64,000 nt of DNA from the NCBI RefSeq assembly GCF_003604195.1, contig NZ_QXGR01000006.1:276601-340600 (forward strand), in the 5' to 3' direction. The notes beneath the pieces are model-generated. The model ran no database searches. It was not told where the DNA came from and worked only from the letters and a program-made list of their open reading frames with translations. This document shows positions 1-9,441 of the stretch, one piece after another (the first letter of the stretch is position 1; every line of letters begins with the position of its first letter). The translations under genes were made by a program, and so were the position numbers. This DNA is from Simplicispira lacusdiani (GTDB taxonomy: Bacteria; Pseudomonadota; Gammaproteobacteria; Burkholderiales; Burkholderiaceae_C).

Positions 1-679
1 GGAAGGCGAGCTGCGCGTCGTGCTCGCTGGCGAACTGGTCCAGCTCGCGCGCGCGGGCCACCTCCTGCAGCATTTCGGGAAACTCGGGCGCGGCGTTGAT
101 GGCGTCGGCGAAGGCCTGCGCCTTGACGACGAATTCAGAGAACTCGATCTCGTTGAGCGCGCCCAGGCGGTTGGCCAGTTGCACGCCGGCCTGAAAGGCC
201 CGGTAGCGCTGGCCCGGGGCCGGGGTTTCCCACTGCTGCGTGGCCTCGTTGAAGCCTTCGATGGCGAAGGGCTTGCTGCCGGCGCGGCGCGTGGGCGGCA
301 GCGCGGCCAGCGCGGCCTCGCCCGGCACGGACTGCTCGGGCACGAGGGGGGCGATGGCGTCGATCAGCGGGTCGAGCACGGGCCAGCGGTCGTGCGCCAG
401 CGGCGGCGGCGCGGGCAGGTCGAGGGCATCGTCGATATCGACGCCATGGATGGCCGGGTCGGGCCCGTGGTCCAGGCCATGCACCGCGCTGGCGGGCACG
501 GCGGGGATGTCGTCGTCCAGCGCGGGCTCGTGGCGCTGCGCGGGTTCGGCCTTGCGGTCGCCCTCGGGCGGCAGCGCCTTGCGCGGCGTGTTGCGGTGCG
601 TGGTCCAGGCGTTGTAGGCCACGATCAGGGCCAGCAGCAAGGCGCCGATGACGGCGAGGCTGATTTGCAGGGTGCTCAT
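1..679 (-). CDS. zipA: Cell division protein ZipA (3' end cut by window edge)
   Basis: ZipA anchors FtsZ to the inner membrane at the division site. The visible 226 codons start at an ATG at 679 and run off the left edge of the window, so the C-terminus is missing. The N-terminus has one hydrophobic segment (about residues 3-22) with almost no periplasmic tail. A Pro/Ala/Asp-rich linker follows (about 30-80), then the start of the FtsZ-binding domain. It lies 193 bp downstream of smc on the same strand, the usual smc-zipA-ligA order in beta-proteobacteria. That context and the topology support the name; the truncation prevents checking the whole FtsZ-binding fold. Confidence 0.85.
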   Translation of the reverse strand, partial: MSTLQISLAVIGALLLALIVAYNAWTTHRNTPRKALPPEGDRKAEPAQRHEPALDDDIPAVPASAVHGLDHGPDPAIHGVDIDDALDLPAPPPLAHDRWPVLDPLIDAIAPLVPEQSVPGEAALAALPPTRRAGSKPFAIEGFNEATQQWETPAPGQRYRAFQAGVQLANRLGALNEIEFSEFVVKAQAFADAINAAPEFPEMLQEVARARELDQFASEHDAQLAF

Positions 680-745
680 GGGTCGAAAAGAATAGGGGAA
701 TCAGTGTCTCATGGAGCGTCACGCCACCCGCGACGCATGAAACTG

Positions 746-865
746 GCGCGCCCCAGGCCAGGGCCGCCGCGCAAGGGCCGCCCCGCCGCGCTGGCGGCGT
801 CCCCCTGCCCGCGTCGCGCAGCGAGGCGAGAGCGGGGGGAAGGCGCGAAGCGACTCAGGGGGGTG
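746..865 (-). repeat. ~120-bp GC-rich dispersed repeat, copy 1
   Basis: Read on the minus strand, this stretch between smc and zipA matches 22385-22501 and 28371-28487 over most of its length. The shared core includes GGACGCC, CCAGCGCGGCGGGGCGGCCC and TTGCGCGG, then CTGGCCTGGG. It contains internal inverted repeats and lies wholly between genes. Confidence 0.8.
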
Positions 866-872
866 TCCCATC

Positions 873-3800
873 TCATGCATCGGCCATGGAGAGGGCAGAC
901 TCCATGTCCACCGCCACGATGCGCGAGACGCCCTGCTCCTGCATGGTCACGCCGATCAGTTGCTCGGCCATTTCCATGGCGATCTTGTTGTGGCTGATGA
1001 ACAGGAACTGGGTGCCCTGCTTGCTCATGCTGGTGACCAGCTTGGCATAGCGCTCGGTGTTGGCGTCGTCCAGCGGCGCGTCCACTTCGTCCAGCAGGCA
1101 GAATGGCGCAGGGTTGAGCTGGAAGATGGCGAACACCAGCGCGATGGCGGTGAGCGCCTTCTCGCCGCCCGAAAGCAGGTGGATGGTCTGGTTCTTCTTG
1201 CCCGGCGGCTGGGCCATGACCTGCACGCCGGAGTCGAGGATTTCGTCGCCGGTGATGATGAGCCGCGCCTGGCCACCGCCAAACAGCTCGGGGAACATGC
1301 GCCCGAAGTGCTGGTTGACGGCGTCGAAGGTGCCCGAGAGCAGGTCGCGCGTTTCGGCGTCGATCTTGCGGATGGCGTCTTCCAGCGTGGTCATGGCCTC
1401 GGTGAGGTCGGCGGTTTGCGCATCGAGGAAGGTCTTGCGCTCGCGCGCGATGCCCAGTTCCTCCAGCGCGGCGAGGTTCACCGCGCCCAGGGCCTGGATC
1501 TCGCGGTGCAGGCGGTCGATCTCGCCCTGCAGGCCCGACAGGCGCACGCCGCCGTCGGCCACGGACTGGGCCACGGCCTCCAGGTCGGCCTGGGCGTCCT
1601 GCAAGAGCGTGGTGTATTGCTCCAGGCCCAGGCGCGCGGCCTGTTCCTTGAGCTGCAGCTCGGTGATGCGCTGGCGCAGCGGGTCCATGGCGCGTTCGAG
1701 CTGCATGCGCCGCTCGTCGCTGCCACGCAGGCGCGCGGTGAGGTCGTCGTACTGGCTGCGCTGCGCGGCGAGTTCCTTCTCGCGCTCCATCTTCAGCGCC
1801 AGCACGTCCTGCAGGCCGCCCTGGGCTGCGGCGTCGGACAGGCGCTCCAGCTCGCCCTGGGCGCGCTGGCGTTCGTCCTGCAGGGCCTGGGCCTGCTGGT
1901 CGGCCGTGGCCAGGGTGCGCGAGAGTTCGGCGCGACGCGCCTCCAGGCTGCGCTGCGAGAACGTGGCCTCCTGCGCCTGGCGTTCCAGGCTGCGCTGCTG
2001 CTCGCGGCTTTCGGCCAGCTTGCGCTCGGCCTCGATCACGCGGTCGCCGAGCTGGGCGTGGCGCTCCTGGCTGTCGGCCAGTTGCATGTCGAGTTCCTCG
2101 AAACGCGCCTCGGCGGTCACGCGGCGCTCCTGCAGGTCGGCCAGCTGGGCCTCGACCTCGGCGAGGTCGGCGCCGATCTGGGCGCTGCGTGCGCGCGTCT
2201 GCTCCACCAACTGCGCCAGACGCAGGTGCTCCACCTGCAGCTCGTGCGCGCGACCCTGGGCCTCGCTGGCTTCGCGGCGCACGCCGGTCAGGCGCTGGGC
2301 GGCGTCGGCGTACTGGGATTCAGCGCGCACCAGCGCCGAGCGCGACTCTTCGGCGATGAGGGCCTGGGCGCGCAGCTCCTTGTCGAGGTGCTCGATCTCC
2401 TGCGCGCGGGCCAGCAGGCCCGATTGCTCGGAATCCTGCGCGTAAAAGCCCACGCTGTGCGCGGTGACGGCGTGGCCGCCGGGGCAGTAGATGGCCTCGC
2501 CGGCCTGGAGCTGGTCGCGCTTGGCCAGGGCCTCGTCGAGCGAGGGCGCGGTGTAGCAGCCGGTCAGCCAGTCACTCAGCACGGCGCTCAGGCCGGTGTC
2601 GTTGATGCGCAGCAGGTCGGCCAGGCGCGGCAGCTTGGCACCCGCCACGGGCAGGGCGGCGGCGGGCGGGGTGAAGAAGGCCAGCTTGGCCGGCGGCGCA
2701 TCGCCCCCGGCGCTGCCCAGGAAGCCGCGCACCATGTCCAGGCGCCCCACTTCGAGCGCGCCCATGCGCTCGCGCAGCGCGGCTTCCAGCGCGTTTTCCC
2801 AACCGGTTTCGATGTGGATGCGGCTCCACAGGCCGGCCAGGCCGTCGAGGCCGTGCTTGGCGAGCCAGGGGCGCAGCTTGCCGTCGGTCTTGACCTTTTC
2901 CTGCAGGGCCTTGAGGGCCTCCATGCGCGCCGACAGGTCGGCCTGGCGCGCGCTCTCGTCATTCACGGCCTGCTGGCGCGCGCGCCGCTCGTCGTCGAGG
3001 CGGGGCACAGCCTCCTGCAGTTCTTCCAGGCGGGCGGCGGCGAGTTCCTGCGCCTCCTGGGCCTCGTCGAGCTGGCCGCGCAGGTTGGCCAGGCGCGCCT
3101 CGTCGGGCGCGGCCAGGGCGTTGCGGTCGGCGCGCAGGCGCTCAAAGCGGGCCTCTGCCTGGCGGCTTTGTTCGTCGATGCTGCGCTGCTCGGCGGCTAG
3201 CACCTGGATCTGCTGCTGCACCTGGGCCACGGCGCCGCGCTGGGCGTCGGCCTGGGCCTGGCTCTGGCGCAGGGCTTCTTCGAGGTCGGGCAGGCGCATG
3301 GCCTGCTCTTCCACCTGGGCGGCGAGCAGTTCGGCCTTTTCCTCGGCGTCCACGCCCGCGCCGGCCAGGCCTTCCAGCTCGGCCTCGGCATCCTCGCGGC
3401 GGGCCTGCCACTGGGCGATCTGCTCGGCCAGGGTGACGAGGCGCTGCTCCACGCGCTGGCGCCCCTCGATCACGTAGCGGATCTCTGCCTCCAGCCGCCC
3501 CACCTCGGCCGTGGCCTCGTAGAGCCGGCCCTGGGCCTGGTTCACCTGATCGCCCGCGGCGTAGTGGGCCTGGCGCACGGTCTCCAGCTCGGATTCGACA
3601 TGGCGCAGGTCGGCCATGCGGGCTTCAAGGTCGTTCACGGCCTGCAGGCCTTCCATGCGCACCTTGGTCTGGTCGGCCTCGGCGTCGGCACGCTTCAAAA
3701 ACCACTGCTGGTGCTGCTTGAGCGTCACGTCCTGCTGCAGCAGGTTGTAGCGCGCGGCCACCTCGGCCTGTTTTTCGAGCTTTTCGAGGTTGGCGTTGAG

Positions 3801-4400
3801 TTCGCGCAGGATGTCTTCCACGCGCGTGAGGTTCTCGCGCGTGTCGTGCAGGCGGTTTTCGGTCTCGCGCCGGCGTTCCTTGTATTTGGACACGCCCGCC
3901 GCTTCCTCCAGGAACAGGCGCAGTTCCTCGGGGCGCGACTCGATGATGCGGCTGATGGTGCCCTGGCCGATGATGGCGTAGGCGCGCGGCCCCAGGCCCG
4001 TGCCCAGGAACACGTCCTGCACGTCGCGCCGGCGCACCGGCTGGTTGTTGATGTAGTAGCTGCTGTTGCCGTCACGCGTCAGCACGCGCTTGACGGCGAT
4101 CTCGGTGAACTGGTTCCACTGGCCGCCCGCGCGGTGGTCCTGGTTGTCAAACACCAGCTCCACGCTGGAGCGGCTGGCGGGCTTGCGCGAAGTGGTGCCG
4201 TTGAAGATCACGTCCTGCATGGACTCGCCACGCAGCTCGCTCGCCTTGCTCTCGCCCAGCACCCAGCGCACCGCATCCATGATGTTGGACTTGCCGCAGC
4301 CATTGGGCCCCACCACGCCCACCAGTTGCCCTGGCAGCATGAAGTTGGTCGGCTCGGCGAACGACTTGAAGCCGGAGAGTTTGATGGAGTTGAGACGCAC
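873..4400 (-). CDS. smc: Chromosome segregation protein SMC
   Basis: SMC is the ATPase core of the condensin complex that compacts and segregates the chromosome, working with ScpA and ScpB. The protein is 1175 residues, the usual length. The Walker A motif GPNGCGKS is at residues 31-38. Two long coiled-coil arms rich in Glu, Ala, Arg and Gln flank a globular hinge at about 500-640. The C-terminal head carries the ABC signature LSGGEK (about 1076) and Walker B LLDEVDAPLDD (about 1105). It sits directly upstream of zipA. No scp gene is in the window. All key ATPase motifs are intact. Confidence 0.98.
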   Translation of the reverse strand: MRLNSIKLSGFKSFAEPTNFMLPGQLVGVVGPNGCGKSNIMDAVRWVLGESKASELRGESMQDVIFNGTTSRKPASRSSVELVFDNQDHRAGGQWNQFTEIAVKRVLTRDGNSSYYINNQPVRRRDVQDVFLGTGLGPRAYAIIGQGTISRIIESRPEELRLFLEEAAGVSKYKERRRETENRLHDTRENLTRVEDILRELNANLEKLEKQAEVAARYNLLQQDVTLKQHQQWFLKRADAEADQTKVRMEGLQAVNDLEARMADLRHVESELETVRQAHYAAGDQVNQAQGRLYEATAEVGRLEAEIRYVIEGRQRVEQRLVTLAEQIAQWQARREDAEAELEGLAGAGVDAEEKAELLAAQVEEQAMRLPDLEEALRQSQAQADAQRGAVAQVQQQIQVLAAEQRSIDEQSRQAEARFERLRADRNALAAPDEARLANLRGQLDEAQEAQELAAARLEELQEAVPRLDDERRARQQAVNDESARQADLSARMEALKALQEKVKTDGKLRPWLAKHGLDGLAGLWSRIHIETGWENALEAALRERMGALEVGRLDMVRGFLGSAGGDAPPAKLAFFTPPAAALPVAGAKLPRLADLLRINDTGLSAVLSDWLTGCYTAPSLDEALAKRDQLQAGEAIYCPGGHAVTAHSVGFYAQDSEQSGLLARAQEIEHLDKELRAQALIAEESRSALVRAESQYADAAQRLTGVRREASEAQGRAHELQVEHLRLAQLVEQTRARSAQIGADLAEVEAQLADLQERRVTAEARFEELDMQLADSQERHAQLGDRVIEAERKLAESREQQRSLERQAQEATFSQRSLEARRAELSRTLATADQQAQALQDERQRAQGELERLSDAAAQGGLQDVLALKMEREKELAAQRSQYDDLTARLRGSDERRMQLERAMDPLRQRITELQLKEQAARLGLEQYTTLLQDAQADLEAVAQSVADGGVRLSGLQGEIDRLHREIQALGAVNLAALEELGIARERKTFLDAQTADLTEAMTTLEDAIRKIDAETRDLLSGTFDAVNQHFGRMFPELFGGGQARLIITGDEILDSGVQVMAQPPGKKNQTIHLLSGGEKALTAIALVFAIFQLNPAPFCLLDEVDAPLDDANTERYAKLVTSMSKQGTQFLFISHNKIAMEMAEQLIGVTMQEQGVSRIVAVDMESALSMADA

Positions 4401-4642
4401 GGATCACCCTGATACACCAGCGCCGCTGGCGGGGGCCAGGGCCGGTCGAAACGCCACCAGGCCGCCCCTGCATGGATGCGGCCCGCCGACAAGGCGCCGA
4501 TGTTACCCGAGCCCCGCCTCCCGCATCACGACCCGTGGCGCCTGTAAGAGTTCGCAACAAACCGCAAGACACGGTATCGGCCCCCGAATAAACCATGCGC
4601 CTGTGTCAGACTTTGCCGACCTTTTTTGCCGGAACCCACACC

Positions 4643-6352
4643 GTGACCACCCTTGCACTGGCAGACAACCCCGCGCGAACCCTCGATCCTTCCCCCCCGG
4701 CCGAGCCCCAGGACGGTTGGCAGACGCCGGCCCTGGCGCTGGCCGGCACGCTGGCCCTGGCGGCCTGCGGCGGAGGCGGCGGGGCGGACACCACCGACCC
4801 GCAATCCGGCCTGCCCGCCACGCGCAGCCCCGAGGACACCGCGCGCTTCATGGGCCAGGCCACGTTGGGCGCCACGCGCGCCGACATCCAGGCGCTGTCG
4901 CAGCGCAGCCTGGACGACTGGCTGGCCGAGCAGTTCGCCAAGCCCGCCACCTCCAGCCATGTCGACTGGTTGATGGCCCAGGGCTACGGCGCCGAGGAAT
5001 TTCGCTTCAGCCAGCGCGGACTGGACAACACCGTCTGGCGCGCCTTCATCGGCGGCGAGGACGCCCTGCGCCAGCGCGTGGTGTTCGCGCTGTCGGAGAT
5101 CTGCGTGGTGTCGGTGCTGGGCGTGGACAGCGCCTGGCGCCAGTTCGCCCTGGCGTACTACCTTGACATCCTGCAGGCGCACGCCTTCGGCAACTACCGC
5201 CAGTTGCTCGAAGCCGTGACGCTGACCCCGGCCATGGGCTACTACCTCACCTTCCGGGGCAACGCCAAGGCCAACCCCAAGACCGGCAGCCAGCCCGACG
5301 AGAACTATGCGCGCGAGCTGATGCAGCTTTTCACCATCGGCCTGGTGCAGCTCCAGCCCGACGGCACGCCCGTGCTGCGCAACGGCCAGCCGGTGGAAAC
5401 CTACCGCGCCGAGGACGTGAGCGGCCTGGCGCGTGTATTCACCGGCTGGGACCTCGAAACCGCCGGCATGACCAAGCCCTACCCGCCCGAGCAGATGTGC
5501 CGCCCCATGGTGCAGGTGGCCGGGCGTTACGAAACCGGGCCCAAGCAGTTCCTGGGCACCACCATCCCCGACGGCACCGACGCACGCACCGCGCTGCGCA
5601 TGGCGCTCGATGCGCTGTTCGCCCACCCCAACGTACCGCCCTTCGTGGGGCGTCAGCTCATCCAGCGGCTCGTGACCAGCAACCCCAGCCCCGCCTACGT
5701 GGGCCGCGTGGCCGCCGTGTTCGCCAACAACGGCCAGGGCGTGCGCGGCGACCTGCGCGCCGTGGTGCGCGCCATCCTGCTCGACCCCGAAGCGCACGAC
5801 CCGGCCCGCCTGCAAAACCCCGCCTGGGGCAAGCTGCGCGAGCCGGTGCAGCGCTTCGTGCACTGGGCGCGCGCCTACAGGGCCACCTCGGCGGGCGGCA
5901 TCTGGGACATTGGCGACCTTTCGGACCCCGGCTCGCGCCTGGGCCAGAGCCCGCTGCGCTCGCTTTCGGTGTTCAACTTCTTCCGCCCCGGCTACGTGCC
6001 GCCCCAGACTGCGCTGGCGACCCAGGGCCTGGTGGGGCCCGAGTTCCAGCTCACCAACGAATCCACCGTGGCGGGCTATGTGAACTTCATGCAGCGCGCC
6101 GTGGCCGCCAAGAATGTGGGCGACCTGCGGCCCGACTACGGCAGCCTGCACCCGCTGGCATCCAACGCCCCGGCCCTGGTGGCCGAGGTGGCCCTGGTGC
6201 TGGCGGCCGGGCAGATGCCGGCCGCCACCCAGGCCGTGATCGCCACCGCCGTGCAGTCCATGCCCGCCAAGACCGACACCGATCTTCAGAACCGCATCCA
6301 GGCCACGCTGCTGCTGGTGCTGGCGTCGCCCGAATACATCGTCCAGAAATGA
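4643..6352 (+). CDS. DUF1800 family exported protein
   Basis: A member of the DUF1800 family, whose biochemical role is unknown; members are nearly always encoded beside a DUF1501 gene, as here. I chose the GTG at 4643 because a GGAA sits 8 nt upstream. An ATG at 4595 adds 16 residues but has no visible ribosome-binding site. From the GTG, an Ala/Leu-rich segment ending in LAAC followed by glycines lies around residue 42, which suggests a lipoprotein with a long leader. Family features visible include the early FMGQATLGATRADI segment, PDENYARELMQLFTIGL in the middle and NFFRPGYVPP near the end. The DUF1501 gene follows after 8 bp, so they are probably co-transcribed. Confidence 0.8.
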   Translation: MTTLALADNPARTLDPSPPAEPQDGWQTPALALAGTLALAACGGGGGADTTDPQSGLPATRSPEDTARFMGQATLGATRADIQALSQRSLDDWLAEQFAKPATSSHVDWLMAQGYGAEEFRFSQRGLDNTVWRAFIGGEDALRQRVVFALSEICVVSVLGVDSAWRQFALAYYLDILQAHAFGNYRQLLEAVTLTPAMGYYLTFRGNAKANPKTGSQPDENYARELMQLFTIGLVQLQPDGTPVLRNGQPVETYRAEDVSGLARVFTGWDLETAGMTKPYPPEQMCRPMVQVAGRYETGPKQFLGTTIPDGTDARTALRMALDALFAHPNVPPFVGRQLIQRLVTSNPSPAYVGRVAAVFANNGQGVRGDLRAVVRAILLDPEAHDPARLQNPAWGKLREPVQRFVHWARAYRATSAGGIWDIGDLSDPGSRLGQSPLRSLSVFNFFRPGYVPPQTALATQGLVGPEFQLTNESTVAGYVNFMQRAVAAKNVGDLRPDYGSLHPLASNAPALVAEVALVLAAGQMPAATQAVIATAVQSMPAKTDTDLQNRIQATLLLVLASPEYIVQK

Positions 6353-6360
6353 GGCCGGCC

Positions 6361-7758
6361 ATGCACGCCCCCGACAACATCGCTCCCAACAACGCCTCGC
6401 GCCGCGCCTTCCTGCGCCGCTCCGGCGCCCTCTCGCTGGCCGCCAGCGCCGCGCCCTGGGCGCTGGCGCTCTCGTCCATCGGCGACGCCGCCGCGCAGAG
6501 CGCCACCGACTACAAGGCCCTGGTCTGCGTCTTCCTGCAGGGCGGCAACGACAGCTGGAACACCGTGGTGCCCTACGACACCACGCACCATGCGCTCTAC
6601 CAGGGCCTGCGCAGCAACATCGCCTTCACGCGCGAGGCGCTGGCGGCGGGCGCGCTCGAACCTTTGGGCGGCAGCCCCGACGGGCGCCAGTTCGCCCTCG
6701 CGCCCACGCTGGCCACCGGCCTGCGGCCCCTGTTCCAGCAGGGCCGGCTGGCCGTGGTGCACAACGTGGGCACGCTGGTACAGCCCACCACCAAAGTACA
6801 GTACCAGGCGCGCTCGGTGCCGCTGCCGCCCAAGCTGTTCTCGCACAACGACCAGCAGTCGTACTGGCAAGCATCGTCGGCCGAGGGCGCCACCAGCGGC
6901 TGGGGTGGGCGCATGGGCGACCTGTTCGCCTCGGGCAACGGCACCTCCACCTTCACCTGCATCAACGTGGCGGGCAACGCGGTGTTCCTCGCGGGCGACG
7001 TGGCCATCCCCTACCAGGTGACGACCAGCGGCGCGGTGCCGGTCAACGGCATCAAGAGCCCGCTGTTCGGCTCGGCCGCCGCCTCGCAGGCGCTGCGCCA
7101 GCTCATGACGGCGCCCTCCAGCCACTGGCTCGCCCAGGCGCACGCGCAGGTGGCGCAGCGCAGCATCCAGGCGGGCGAACAGGTCACCAGCGCGCTGGCG
7201 GCCACGCCGCTGCCCGCGCCCTTCCCCACCGGCAACCGGCTGGCCGACCAGCTCGGGCTGGTGTCGCGCATGATCGCGGCGCGCCAGCAGCTCGGCGTGC
7301 GGCGCCAGGTGTTCTTCGTGGCCATCGGCGGCTTCGACACGCACGACCGGCAGCTCGCCACGCACCCCGGGCTGCTCGCCAGCGTGGGCGACGCCCTCGC
7401 CGCCTTCCACCGCGCCACCGAGGTGCTGGGCGTGGCGCAGCAGGTCACCAGCTTCACCGCCACCGACTTCGGCCGCACTCTGGTGAGCAACAACGACGGC
7501 TCCGACCACGGCTGGGGCTCGGCCCAGCTCGTGCTGGGCGGCGCGGTGCAGGGCGGGCGCCTCTACGGCGCGGCCCCGGTGCCCGCCAACAACGGCCCGG
7601 ACGACGTGGGCCAGGGCCGCCTGCTGCCCGCCGTGGCCGTGGAGCAGTACGCCGCCACCATGGCGCGCTGGTTCGGCGTGCCCGCCAGCGATTTGCCGCT
7701 GGTGCTGCCGCGCCTGGGCAATTTCGGCTCCGCTGATCTTGGGTTCATGACGGCCTGA
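6361..7758 (+). CDS. DUF1501 family protein with twin-arginine signal
   Basis: A 465-residue DUF1501 protein, a family distantly related to alkaline-phosphatase-like and sulfatase enzymes; its substrate is not known. The N-terminus carries a twin-arginine motif (SRRAFLRRSG, about residues 13-22) and a hydrophobic stretch ending in AAAQS, so folded export by Tat is likely. Family segments seen are VFLQGGNDSWNTVVP, the IGGFDTHDRQ metal-site-like motif and TDFGRTL followed by SDHGWG, which look like metal-binding Asp/His positions. The start at 6361 is the first ATG after the DUF1800 stop. The reading frame stays open far upstream, but that part overlaps DUF1800 and is spurious. Confidence 0.85.
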   Translation: MHAPDNIAPNNASRRAFLRRSGALSLAASAAPWALALSSIGDAAAQSATDYKALVCVFLQGGNDSWNTVVPYDTTHHALYQGLRSNIAFTREALAAGALEPLGGSPDGRQFALAPTLATGLRPLFQQGRLAVVHNVGTLVQPTTKVQYQARSVPLPPKLFSHNDQQSYWQASSAEGATSGWGGRMGDLFASGNGTSTFTCINVAGNAVFLAGDVAIPYQVTTSGAVPVNGIKSPLFGSAAASQALRQLMTAPSSHWLAQAHAQVAQRSIQAGEQVTSALAATPLPAPFPTGNRLADQLGLVSRMIAARQQLGVRRQVFFVAIGGFDTHDRQLATHPGLLASVGDALAAFHRATEVLGVAQQVTSFTATDFGRTLVSNNDGSDHGWGSAQLVLGGAVQGGRLYGAAPVPANNGPDDVGQGRLLPAVAVEQYAATMARWFGVPASDLPLVLPRLGNFGSADLGFMTA

Positions 7759-7773
7759 CCCCGGATCTATGCA

Positions 7774-7829
7774 TCAAATCAGGCTAAAACGCCCATTCAG
7801 AAAGCGCCACCAGCTACTGATTCGATAGC
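7774..7829 (+). repeat. ~50-bp dispersed imperfect palindrome, copy 1
   Basis: Shares the order AAATCAGGC, then a GCGCC-containing left arm, AAGCGCC, CAGCTA and a final ATAGCG with the other copies in this window. It overlaps the 3' end of the regulator gene on the opposite strand and supplies that gene's last codons and TAG stop. Confidence 0.75.
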
Positions 7830-9280
7830 GCCCGCTGCTGCACCGGGTACGGCGCCAGCGTGCTGCGCCGCTCGTCCACCTCCAGCGCGCGGCCCACGGG
7901 CGGGAAGGCGCGCTGCGGGCAGCTCGCGCGCTCGCACACCTTGCAGCCCATGCCGATGGGCACGGCGGCGGCCGGGTCCGCCAGGTTCAGCCCCTTGGAA
8001 TACACCCAGCGCGGCGCGTGCTCGATGTCGCAGCCCAGCGCCACGGCGTGCAGCTTGCCCGGCGCGCCCCAGGCGCCGCCGCCGTGCTGCACGGTGCGCG
8101 CCACCCACAGGTAGGTGCGCCCATCGGGCATGCGCGCCAGCTGCGTGGCGATGCGGCCGGGCTGGGCGAAGGCCTCGTACACGTTCCACAACGGGCAGGT
8201 GCCGCCGATGCGCGAGAAGTGGAAATGCGTGGCCGACTGGCGCTTGGAGATGTTGCCCGCCCGGTCCACGCGGATAAAGATGAACGGAATGCCGCGCGCC
8301 TGCGGCCGCTGCAGCATCGACAGCCGGTGGCACACCGCCTCGAAGCCCACGCCAAAGCGCTGGCCCAGGCGCTCGATGTCGTAGCCCTCCTCCTCGGCCG
8401 CCTGCAGGAAGGCCGCATAAGGCATGAGCAGCGCACCGGCGAAGTAGTTGGCCAGGCCGATGCGCGCGAGTTGCCGCGCCTCGCGGCTCGACAGGCGCGC
8501 GTCCTGCGCCAGGCGCCGCAGCACGGGCTCCATCTCCAGGAAGGCCAGTTGCGTGGCCATGTGGAAGTTGCGCTGCCCGCCCTCCAGCCGGTCGGACAAA
8601 TAGAGCACGCTGGACGCCGCGTCGAACAGGCGCAGCGTGCCGCCTTCGAGCACCGGCAAATCGGGCCCCGGCGTGACCACGCGCACGCCGTGCTGCTGCT
8701 CCAGCCGCTGCAGCAGCACGCTTTCGGCGCGGCGCGGCTCCATGCCCCACTGCGCGGCGCAGTGCTCGGCGGCGGCATCCAGCTCGGCCATGTGGTTGTG
8801 GTGCGCGAAGAAATAGTCGCGCACCTCCTCGTAGGCCATGGGCGGCGGCGCCGCGCCGTCCTGGCCCGCGCGTTCGCCGTCCCAGGGGGCGGCCAGCGCA
8901 TCGAGCCGCTCCAGCGCCTGCTGGTAGCGCCCATGCAGGCCGATGAGGGTGCGCGCCACGGCGGGCATGCTGGCGGCCAGCTCGCGGATTTCGGCCAGCG
9001 ACACCGGCGCCTGCCCCGCGCCATCGGGCGGCTGGTCGGCCAGCACGTCGTTCAGGCCGGCGATCAGGCGCGCCTCCTCGTCGTCGGAGAAGCGCTGCAC
9101 GTCCACGCCCAGCGCGGCGCTGATCTTGAGCAGCACGGGCACCGTCAGCGGGCGCTGGTTCTGCTCGATCTGGTTCAGGTAGCTGGCCGACAGGCCCAGC
9201 GTGCGCGCCAGCGCCACCTGCGTGAGCCCGCGTTCCTCGCGCAGGCGGCGCAGCTGCACGCCCATGAAGGTCTTGCGCAT
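7814..9280 (-). CDS. Short-chain fatty acyl transcriptional regulator (XRE / ScfR type)
   Basis: Probable regulator of the 2-methylcitrate genes, transcribed divergently from prpC. The start at 9280 was chosen because CAGGAGA lies just upstream; a longer frame from 9334 lacks such a site. Residues 1-65 form an XRE-type helix-turn-helix ([20 protein letters not shown]). The middle contains an ImmA/IrrE-like region. The C-terminal domain carries the cysteines of the ScfR family (GTCPLWN, then [10 protein letters not shown]), a pattern that in mycobacterial PrpR holds an iron-sulfur cluster. The length of 488 residues fits RamB/PrpR-like proteins. It may sense propionyl-CoA or a related acyl-CoA; this is inferred from family and position. 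Confidence 0.85.
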   Translation of the reverse strand: MRKTFMGVQLRRLREERGLTQVALARTLGLSASYLNQIEQNQRPLTVPVLLKISAALGVDVQRFSDDEEARLIAGLNDVLADQPPDGAGQAPVSLAEIRELAASMPAVARTLIGLHGRYQQALERLDALAAPWDGERAGQDGAAPPPMAYEEVRDYFFAHHNHMAELDAAAEHCAAQWGMEPRRAESVLLQRLEQQHGVRVVTPGPDLPVLEGGTLRLFDAASSVLYLSDRLEGGQRNFHMATQLAFLEMEPVLRRLAQDARLSSREARQLARIGLANYFAGALLMPYAAFLQAAEEEGYDIERLGQRFGVGFEAVCHRLSMLQRPQARGIPFIFIRVDRAGNISKRQSATHFHFSRIGGTCPLWNVYEAFAQPGRIATQLARMPDGRTYLWVARTVQHGGGAWGAPGKLHAVALGCDIEHAPRWVYSKGLNLADPAAAVPIGMGCKVCERASCPQRAFPPVGRALEVDERRSTLAPYPVQQRALSNQ

Positions 9281-9296
9281 GGAAGTCTCCTGGTTA

Positions 9297-9387
9297 TTCG
9301 CAACATTCGCAATTTGCACTTTTATTCTTCGCAAACCTTCGCCAATTCAGTGCTTACCTTGGGAGAAGCGTTTGCGTACATTGCGAA
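9297..9387. promoter_or_regulatory. TTCGCAA motif cluster, likely regulator operator
   Basis: TTCGCAA occurs at 9297-9303, 9306-9312 and 9328-9334, and its reverse complement TTGCGAA at 9381-9387, all between the divergent regulator and prpC. Related TTTGC words are interspersed. RamB/PrpR-type regulators bind TTTGCAAA-like sites, so this is the likely operator for both promoters. Confidence 0.6.
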
Positions 9388-9441
9388 TCATGCACCGGAC
9401 CACGCGGCTGCACAAACACTTTTTGCAAGGAGAACAACGCC

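Noticed and set aside
960..3200. 746-codon plus-strand frame opposite smc
   Set aside because: Antisense shadow of the SMC coiled coil; no recognisable domain.
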